DNA from: Ahaetulla prasina
Taxonomy: Eukaryota > Chordata > Lepidosauria > Squamata > Colubridae
Assembly: GCF_028640845.1 (NCBI RefSeq)
Contig: NC_080546.1
Location: 58,204,909-58,268,908 of the forward strand
DNA length: 64,000 bases
Direction of reading: 5' to 3'
Numbering within the stretch: the first letter of the stretch is position 1; each line of letters opens with the position of its first letter. The position numbers were made by a program, and so were the translations under genes. The notes below the pieces were generated by a model. That model was given only the letters and a program-made list of their open reading frames with translations, did no database searches and was not told the origin of the DNA. This document shows, piece by piece, positions 54,583 through 64,000 of the stretch.

Positions 54583-56832
54583 GGGATATCAAGCCTGGAA
54601 AGTTCTCTAGTACAAGTGGAGAGATCTTAGAATCAAAGACAAAATTCAGTCCAGCAACATAATGCCCAACCTGCAATCTCCCATTTACCAGGACACTCGG
54701 TGAGAAGCGAATCCCAAATTGTAGGCATTTGTGCAGAAAGAATGGTGCCAGACCCTTTTTCTAGAAATACTGGCTTACAATTCCTTTATGATCAGGTTAA
54801 ACAAAAACTTCATTCATTCCTTGAAGATAACATCATATTTAAAAATAATTTATTCACCAAATTAATCTTCATCTTGTTCTATTGTTTATCATTCCCATAT
54901 GTGTTTTTATAAGTGTTCACACATTTGATAGAGGGGATACTTTAACCAGTTAAACAATTTGATACTAGCAAATTTAGTAACATGGTGTTCAGAACACAAA
55001 AGCAACATGCTTCCAAAAGACTAAGAAACACTTCCAACATTGCTCTTTTATGAGGGAATAAGAGGCATCAACCTTTCTGTTTCAGTTTTTTTCATTAAAT
55101 ACTTAGCAGCAGATTACTGTTAGATCCCCTGTTACTGTAAATAAACAAGATAGAGGAAAAGATTCACAATGACTAGAGAAAATGGACACAGAAACTTTCA
55201 AATGGTACTAAAGGAACAATTTTATTCAACTATAGCTTTTTGGCATCGAGCTGTCCATTCATATTAAAGGAGTCTGTGCAAAACATTCATTTGATGGTAC
55301 TCGTAGCTCCAGGAGGAAGAACCATGATTGATTTTTCTACCAGTCAGCAACTTCAGCCAAACTACAACTCCATGTTATCTTTCCTGCTTGAGGAGTTATT
55401 CACTGAGTAAAGGGAGGGTAGCTTGAGTATCCTTTGAAGTTAAGCATCTTATTTGAAATTAAAGTAATAAAAAGACAAAATGTTTTACTAAATCTTCTTT
55501 ATCGTACTATTGTCTTCCATGAGCTTGATCTAATTAAAGATCTCTCTCTTTATTTCATCTGCAGGATAGTTTTTAATTCTCCAGTTACTTTTTATCTTAC
55601 AAACACTGTTTGTTCCAATAATTCAAATATAGTATTATGGCATTATTTCATAGGTATGTTCACTATAGGTATTCTGTTTATAAAAGGATAATTATATATT
55701 ATGAAGCTAAACAGAGTTATTAATTTTAACAACAAATATGCTAACACTTTTTAAAATAGTAACCACTCTCCAAACCAAATTCTTTGTTTGTTTGTTTGTT
55801 TGTTTGATCAGATGTACATCCCATTGTTTCTTAGGGAGCTAATGAATGCATATATTTTATAAAATGGAAATTACCTTAGCCATCTCTACCATTAGGCACA
55901 ATAGAGTTACTATCTCAAGCAGCTGTTTTGTGGTGTCATAGAAGTACAGCAAATAGTTATTTAATTTATTGTGGGGGGAAATATGTCAGGGAAAGACGTT
56001 TATGAATATTTCTGCAAATATAAAGTTGTGCAGTTTTAAGGACTTTGCAAACTGATTTCATCATATCATTGGTTATTGGCAAGGATCTCAGAAACCACAG
56101 CTGCAAACACCAGCCCAGTTTCTGTGCCAATACATAATAAATGGAAGAAAATGATTGCGTGGAAATATGTTTTCATATGGAAATGTGAAAACAAAAACAG
56201 GCATCCAGACTGGAGTGTGTATTTATAAGAGAAACCATAAATCTTACTTTTCCTTGTAAGTTATTTAAAATGGGATTCTCATTGTTAAGACAAAGAAACT
56301 CTTCAAAATGCTGATTGGTCCAACAGAGAGGGCCAGGTGTTAGTAAGGGAGTCTTGAAATTAATAAATGGGTTGTTTGGCCTCAAAGGTTTCCTTTTCAG
56401 CTGTTGTTTCCTGTATCATAATTCTGTTCTTTGATCTTACACAAAACATTCCAATCTGTGTCATCTTTCTTATGCATCTTTGGTAAATGTAGCTCCATAA
56501 GTATTTTATATGCTGAGAAACACAGATTGCTATCAAACTGCACACGTGAAATGTATTATTCATGTGAATAACCACAAAGATACTTTTTAAAGCATTTATT
56601 AAAGATTCTTCATATATCACAACTCTGAGAAGAATAACAGCTGGAAGGAAAATCTGTAAGCTTCACAAGTTAGTTCCTTTTGGATGAAACAAAATACTGC
56701 AAAATTACTAAATTGCTTTTTTTTAAAAAAAACTTCTTTTAGTAATATTTTCTGCATAAGCTTCAAACTGTTTTGTCTACTTGGACCATATTCTGTCCAC
56801 ATTAATGCTCCTTTAACAATCTATTTTCACAT

Positions 56833-56881
<49 letters not shown>

Positions 56882-57182
56882 TATGTGTATGTGTAGTGCC
56901 TCTGAGCCCTTGAAGCTACATGTTGTTATCCAGTGCCAGCCTTAAAAATGGGACGTAATTTTGTGCAACATAAGAAATGTCTAAGAGCAAGGTATTTTAT
57001 ACTGTCAAGCATAAATTGAATAAATATAATTTATGGATTTCAAAAGGATATATTTTAATTAGAATGCCTTGGAATTATGGGGATGTCTAATGTATCTTGA
57101 AGGCACTCTGCCAGTGAAAATCTATTGAGCCTTTTATGAAGCTAAGGCTATAGATAACTATAGGCTATAGATAACTATAACT
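54583..57182. other. Unassigned AT-rich sequence
   Basis: Contains (TTTG)n at 55784-55806, a (GT)n run at 56836-56878 and a duplicated GGCTATAGATAACTATA unit at 57146-57180. No gene or repeat family recognised. Confidence 0.5.
56836..56878. repeat. GT microsatellite
   Basis: About 20 GT units. Confidence 0.97.
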
Positions 57183-57432
57183 GAAGACGCATCTTTTTAT
57201 TCGCGCGGGGCTGGCTTAAATTTTATGGATTTTATAGTTTTTATTATTAATTTTAAACGGGGTTTTAATTTCTATATATTTTAAATTTTTTAGGCAAATT
57301 ATAATAAGTTTTTTAATCTCGCATTTTATAAAATATTGTCTTATCTGTTTTTTATTTGCCTATACACCGCCCTGAGTCCTTCGGGAGAAGGGCGGTATAA
57401 AAATCAAATAAATGAAATGAATGAAATGAAAT
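57183..57432 (+). mobile_element. L2-type LINE 3' end
   Basis: Begins with the last residues of the L2 ORF (LKTHLFIRAGLA), then 3' sequence, the hairpin ACCGCCCTGAGTCCTTCGGG then AGAAGGGCGGT (57366-57397), and an AAATGA-type tail. Confidence 0.82.
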
Positions 57433-58324
57433 GATTAGCATAACTCTCTCTGTCTTGCTTTCATGCAAACAGAAAATTCAGCTGTACTCATGTTATGTGT
57501 GCGAATTTCATATATGTGTCCAGGAATAAGAATACAAAACAGGCTTTTGATCTAATTTTATAGAGCTTGATCTTAGTGAAGTTAAAGATTGTTTGAATGC
57601 AACATGGGTTAACTCTCTGCAGTCTTTATTTAGGCTAAATGAGTTATAATATTAGTTTAACAATATTTACTCCAGTAACATTTATATTCAGCTTGCCAAC
57701 ACAGATTAGTTTTGTCTTTTCTAGGTCTTCCTATTAAGGGTAGAAAACAGTTATTTTTTTACTGTGAAAAAAAGAAAGGAAATAAAATGAAATCAATAAA
57801 AATATTTACACAGCGAAACAAGAATAATCATTATCAGATGATTAAAGGAAGGGTATTCAAGGGTAATTAAGCTATTCATCAGTAATCATATTGTCACACT
57901 TAACAGGAAGCAATAAAAAGGATGATCTTACAAACAGGAAACTTATTAAAAGGAACAGAAGTCTTGAAAAACTTTTGCCTGTCCATACTTGACAAGCTAG
58001 TGCTATAACTATTATTCACTAATGGTCACAAAGTAGACTTGAAAAAAAGAATGAAAAGGAGCACAGGATTAAAATATAAAAATATGAGAGTGGTATTATC
58101 TTGTAGAAATTGATGGGAAAAGGTTAGCAATTTGGATTAAACTATGTGTAAAAAAAAAGAAAATATAAATGCTGATTTTTTTATTACCTATTAAAAGAAA
58201 AATAGTGTGCAAAAGACAACAAATATTATTAAACCTGAAACAAAATTCAGCTTTTTCATGACAAAATTATTGTTAAGATACAGTAGATAGTCTCAACAAT
58301 AGAGCTTAGGCTTAGACAGAAGGG

Positions 58325-58401
<77 letters not shown>

Positions 58402-61400
58402 AATAAAAAAATTGATTTCTTGCATGCTTACCAGCTATCGCTTTGTGTCATGGTATAAAATAAAATTATCAAGTTACTTAACAACTTTAAAAAGGAAATT
58501 AAGCTTATTAGTATATGCAGTCCCTACATATAAATAGCCTTGTAAACAGAATTTTCCACATGTTTATGCAATTTTTTTCTATGTCCTATAATTATTAGTA
58601 AACACATGGAAGAAAACCAAATAATTATCACCAACTTAAATATTTTCAATTTGTAAGGACAGAAGACAGGAATATATAATGAGGACAGCAAACACATTTG
58701 CTGTTATACCATGTTACATGCTATAATGTTTGATCAACAGACATGTAGGTTCAGGGCAAAAAATTCTCTTTATTGCATGTGCCTATTTAGATTCATTTAT
58801 CTGATGCAATATGAATAATTCATACTAAGGGTGGCAGGTGGACTAGTGACTAACATAGTATAATGTTCTTTGGCAAACATAACATATTACAAATATTATT
58901 TTGATAGGTGAAAACTTTATTCAAGTTAGATTTATTTACCATTATACTTCTTGAAACTGATATGGCTATGTAAATGCATCCATCAAAAGGCCTATGAAAT
59001 AGAAGTGCATAGAGACTGCAAGGACCTTAATCCAGACAACAGGTTCAATTGATTAATGCACACAGGCACATGTAAAAAATTTTTTAAAAACCACCATTCC
59101 AGCCCCTCATTAGACTTCTTTATAACTTTTTGTGCCCTCAACACCTTTTGGCTGCCCAGGATATTAATTAAGGGAATGTTAACTTTTCTACTACAAGTGC
59201 TTCAGGATATTCTCAGCCAGCTCTTTAGCCTTGCTCTGGTTTACTGCAGCTCTTCAAACAATTCAGAACACCATAAACATTTCAATTTTAAATTAAGATG
59301 GACTGCGGATAGCTAATTCATGTCAGGATGAGATGTGATCAGAATAAATTCTCTTTGGGAAACAGAAAGGCGACTAGATCAGATTCCAGGTTGCCACAAT
59401 AATGGGGACTGGTAATGGCTAGACTTGAGGAATTACTTAAACTATGAGGTGAATTGTTTTTTCTTATTATTGAATGAAAGGGATCTTCATCCATCCTTGA
59501 ATCAGAGAAAAAAGAGACTGCATAAAATGGTCTCCGCCCCCCTTGTTAGTCTCTATCCTGTTTCTATTGCATCTGTTTCCACTTAATTTCTCTCCTAAAT
59601 AATGGATGACAAAATCTAACAAACTGCACACATCTTGAGGCTGTCCTTGTATATGTTTGAATAAGAGGGGAAATACTAGTCTTGAATAAGAGGGGAAATA
59701 CCAATACAACGGAGAACAACTTAATCCTGTCTCAGGCATAGAGTGGAAAGAAGATGGAAACAAATGCATGTGTCTGATTGGCTGGTTGGTTGGTTCTACT
59801 ATCACAGAGTAAGGTAGAAAAAGAAAGGTTGCCAAGGCTTGTTTGGGCCATGGTTAGATGCAAGAGGAAAAGGTTCTTGTTGAACCTAATTATCTTCATA
59901 GAATTGTTATGAAAATAAAATGGTAGAAAAAGGACCCCTTGATCTGCTGAAGAAATAAGTTAGCTTTCACAAGTTGCACAAACAACTCATCTTAGGCCTG
60001 ATGATATAACTACAACACTATATGATATCAGCTTTCACTAAATTCTGAATTCTTGGCTTGCGATTAAAATAAAAATGTATATTTGTAAAAGAGAAGAGGA
60101 AAAGGAAGAACTAAAGAAAGGCAAATATACCGACAAAGAAGGAATGTGAGGCACACATCACTTGTTCGACTTCACTGTTCTGAAACCAAACCAGATTTTA
60201 TTGTGCAAGCTCTTTATCACGCAAATTCAAAAATCAAGCAGATTTTGCTCACCTACAGATCAAATTGTTTTATATCTCAGTTGACACAAATTGGTGTTAT
60301 CTTTACTATAATAGAGGTCCTAACAAAAAAAAATCACATTTTCCTCAACAAGCAAGCCTTTGTTTGTTTGTTCCTTCATTTGTTTGTTCATCTGCCTATT
60401 TCAATATCCTGGATAACAATATAAAAAAAAGCTATCAGCAACACAACACAAAAGTAAAAGCAGTAACTTAAATGAATTGATGAATTTGTCTCCTGTCCTC
60501 TTCTCTTCCTTTACTGCCTGTTCTTTTGGCTTAACCCCTTCATCAATGGCTTAGTTAAACGCCAGATTGAATTTCACCTTTTCCATTTGAACTAGGTTTG
60601 CAGTAGTTCATTGAAGGGTTTATAGATCATGAATGACCAAAGTGCTTGGATGTGTGTATTTAGGTCAGTTTGCAGGATGATGCCTGTGCATCTTTCTAAA
60701 ATAAAACAGCTGCATACGAAATGGTCAAGGCACTGGAGGCAATATGATAGCTGCTATTAAAGCCCACTTTGAAACATTTCCCTTTAGCTTTGATGATGTT
60801 TTTATCTCAAAAGTTGCAACTGATTTTTTTTCTTCCACTGATTTTTTTCCCTCAGCTGACCTTAACTCAACCCCACAAAACACAGCCTATTCAGACTCAT
60901 TTTCTCTCCAGGATAGGAAATAAAGGCTTTTGTATAAATGTCCATTTAATCATAATACTTAAAAGTAGGTTTTTTTATGCTAGCTAATAATGTGATCAAT
61001 TCACTAAGATTTCAATGAAGTACAGTAGGACAATTACTGTTCTGCCCAAAAGCTTGAGAAATACGTTTGCCTTAGTAAGAATCTTATGCTAACTACCCAA
61101 AAAATTGTTATATACCAGTATGTTGATTGTCCTATTATCAGTAATCCTGTACAGAATAATGTATATGAATGGATGCTGTGGCCCCATCAGTAGGTATTTA
61201 TGAGTATGTGTGTATTCTTCAATCAGTATGAAATAAAATTAATATAGCAAATTAAACTGCAAGAGACCCTGAATAAAAATTAGCTTAAATCTGGAAGTTA
61301 ATTATTGTAGGAATCTTATTCTCCATAACCTTTATATACATGTTTTCACTGATACTTTATTTAAAGTTATTTTTGTGTTTGCAAGTATAATATGGTTTAT

Positions 61401-63999
61401 CAATGTTGTAGATAAATGATTGCATGATATCTGTAGATGCCATAAGCTAAATAAATAAAATAAATTTCAGGAATCTGAAGTAGGAATGGAGGAGCTGGTA
61501 TATTGGGAAGTCCATTAGGCATATGATTAAAAATTCAGGAGAAAAATGAAAGAAAGGAAAAACAGGATTGATATTTGATAATTATTTTGCTGATAATTAT
61601 ATCACTGATATGTGATGTTAAAAAAATTAAAAGGTTTTAACAAAATCTCCTAAAATATCATTTTACTATATTTTGTGATTAAAAACTAAATATCATTAAA
61701 ATATTTATCTGGAAGATCTTCTTCCAGATTCTCCAAAGCATAATCTACCCTTTGAGAAATGCCAACTAATTCTAAACCAGAAATAGCAAAATAAGTTACT
61801 ACTGGCACTTTTTTACTATGGTACTTTTTTACCTGCTTGGGGAGATTGGAGAGAGAAAATTGCCATTACCCTTACTGTGACACTAATTGCTGACCAGTGG
61901 ACTAAAAACAGAGATAATAAAAATTGGATCTACAATAATTAAAAGATGATTTTCAGATTTTGGGGACTTCATTTTAGGCAGCCATCTTGTACATAGTAAC
62001 TGAGAAAATATTGCACTGTAAATTAAAACTGACCTCTTTGGCATTTAGGTCCAAGAAGTTTTATTATTCTGACATTACTTGAGATCTGATAAACTGCTGT
62101 AACCTTCTCCTATAACCATTTTATTAAACATCTCACTATCTCAAACAAGGAATGTTGTACAACAAAACAGCCACGTTGCATCATTAAAGATGAAATATGC
62201 TGAGAATCTATGAGGAGCAATAACTTAAATATAAACAAGATTATCCTTGAATAAACAGCAGTGAACACGCTAAGCTCAAAAATAAAGCAGGAGAAGGGAT
62301 TTTTTTTCCTTTGCTATTTCTCCATTATTGTACTGGCTTATTCATACTCTTCTATTTGCAGTGCTTCTGAAAGCACCTTCTCCATCTTTTTTAGGAGGAA
62401 AAAATTGCATGGTACATGTTTATTTGATTAGAGTTGAATCTGCTTGAGGATGAGGATGACAATTACTTTAGAACTTGATTCCAGACTGCAGGGTGAAATC
62501 TAATATAGTCTTTCAGTTAATAAAATCGATTCGCTCTGTGAAATAGAAAGAGGGGCAAAGAAATTAGGCATTCTAAACCTGCTGTGAGGGGGCAGGAGGC
62601 TTTCTTAGAGAAAATTTTGAAGGCATAATAAATGGATTATAATTGGGGAAATGTGGTTCTTCTGGATTTATTAATAGAAAACAATCCTTTCCATCCAAGA
62701 ATCAGGAACTGCCCTTTGGAGAAATTTTTGGCTTGTGCTGTTAATGAGTCTAAACACCTAGCTTGCACAGAGGCATCTGCTCTCTGAATGTCTCAGTTGC
62801 ACTTTGGAAAGACATTACGTGTGTTTCCTATTTCCACAGATTTTCCAGTCTTCTAGAAAAATGGCACACCTTTTTAAAACATGCATAAAAAACTTGTAAA
62901 AGAGCACTAAAACTATTTTTTAAAAGAGCGACTGATGTTCCAGTCAATTTAGTCTGAAAAAGAATTGCCTCATGTATTTTCTGTCCAGTCCATCCTCAAA
63001 GTATCCAAACTCAAAAGGTGAATTTCTGCCAATCTTTATCATTCAGATCCAAATACTTCACAGGGAAGTGTGTTGGGAGGGAAATGAAGCAGGAAATGCC
63101 ATGTACAGCATGTTGAGTCGAAGTATAAATCAGAGAGAGAGAGAGGGAGAGAGAGAACAATAAGCAACTTCTCTACTTTGCCTTCTGCTTCTTGTGTCTT
63201 TTGCAGTTGTCTATGGGTAGAATGAAAGTCATTTGTGAATAATACAGCCCTCCACAGCCACAAAGACATGCTCTCACAATTCCAAGTTGTTCACTGCTTC
63301 TAAACATATCTATGCCTAAATTAATTCAGAAGTGAGAAACATGTGGTAATTCAGATATTGGACTCCCATATTCTATCCACTAGTGGTTCTCCTAGCTATG
63401 ACTACTTGAATTTAAAGTTCAACAATACTTGGAGGACCATCATTTCCCCCATTCTTGCATTAAACAGGTACATGAGATCATCTTAAAATCTTTAATAGAA
63501 ATGTTATTTTTCAGATCCTAAGAAAATGGCAACATTGACAAATGGAAAAGCTACTGTCGTTGCAAGTCTGCTGCTGTTTTTAATATTGCCTGTACTAGTA
63601 GAGTAATATCTCTCTGGCAAGTGTACCAGACTGATACTCACAGAAATGCACTCTCCATTGCTTCCAAAGGTATTAGTAAAATGATCCCAGCTGAAAGCAT
63701 TTATCCAATTTTCCCATTGTTATATGGACAACTAAATCATTAAAGGGGGCTGTATCATTGCCCTTGCTACTGTTTTCAAAAAAATATATAATATGATATC
63801 TCTATAGAATAAAACCTTGGGAAAAACCCTAGTTGTGAAGATTATTTATAACGTATGTATGCATGTATCTCTGTGTGTGATAGAGAGATAAATAGACCTA
63901 ACTTGACTGAAGCAAAGTTAGTTAGGAACAAATGCCCAGAATACAATGATTAAAGAAAATGAGTTTCAAATGACACTTCATAACTGTGAGGTTTCAAAA
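57433..63999. other. Unassigned AT-rich sequence to the window end
   Basis: About 6.5 kb without recognisable genes or interspersed repeats. It contains (GT)n(GA)n at 58327-58396, a 25-bp tandem pair (TTGAATAAGAGGGGAAATAC) at about 59656-59702, and a GA run at about 63131-63157. Open frames are 122 codons or shorter and carry no motif I know. Confidence 0.5.
58327..58396. repeat. GT-GA compound microsatellite
   Basis: (GT)n followed directly by (GA)n. Confidence 0.97.
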
Positions 64000-64000
64000 G

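Overview
This window reads as nuclear DNA from a squamate reptile, most probably a snake. The background is AT-rich. The repeat mix is the main clue: CR1-type and L2-type LINEs, L1, a Bov-B/RTE tail, Penelope-like elements, a tRNA-derived SINE of Sauria type with a Bov-B-like tail, a CR1-like tail ending in an ATTCC/ATTCT microsatellite, pogo/Tigger and hAT DNA transposons, and a Ty3/Gypsy element. I found no host protein-coding exon and no RNA gene. Every coding trace I recognise belongs to a mobile element, and nearly all are broken.

Layout. 1-2400 is a decayed CR1 LINE with a second LINE tail inserted in it; a short tandem-repeat block follows. 3280-3895 and 6056-6130 are Penelope-like fragments. 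6820-7000 and 12999-13355 are tRNA-derived SINEs. 8165-9098 is an L2-type LINE. 14643-14779 is a hAT-type MITE with a perfect 8-bp target duplication. 14840-18215 is a pogo/Tigger-like element bounded by matching inverted repeats and TA. It holds a transposase remnant, a 660-bp ATT/ATC microsatellite and a CpG-rich block. 18690-21445 is a 5'-truncated L1 ORF2 split by a solo LTR, a SINE and a foldback DNA element. 21596-23955 is a Penelope-like element with terminal direct repeats, followed by an inverted repeat, LTR-like sequence and another SINE (to about 26030). 26150-38900 is mostly unrecognised AT-rich sequence with scattered SINE and Penelope pieces.

39967-49186 is the centrepiece, a nest of elements. 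An L1-type element with an 18-bp target duplication carries ORF1 but no ORF2. A Ty3/Gypsy element (5-bp duplication GTAGG) is inserted just before ORF1, and an L2 LINE sits inside the Gypsy gag. A hAT element (8-bp duplication) is inserted just after ORF1. The rest (49190-64000) holds an AAT/ATT palindromic microsatellite, L2 tails, a Bov-B tail, a second CR1 copy (53165-54580) and otherwise unrecognised sequence.

How the parts relate. The nesting gives a relative insertion order. The L2 LINEs and one SINE family share a 3' hairpin, which suggests that L2 supplies the machinery for that SINE. The Sauria-type SINE carries a Bov-B-like tail instead. In CR1, L1, Penelope and Gypsy the visible reverse-transcriptase active sites have each lost a catalytic aspartate, so none of these copies should be autonomous now. 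All family names come from motif recognition by eye, without database searches.
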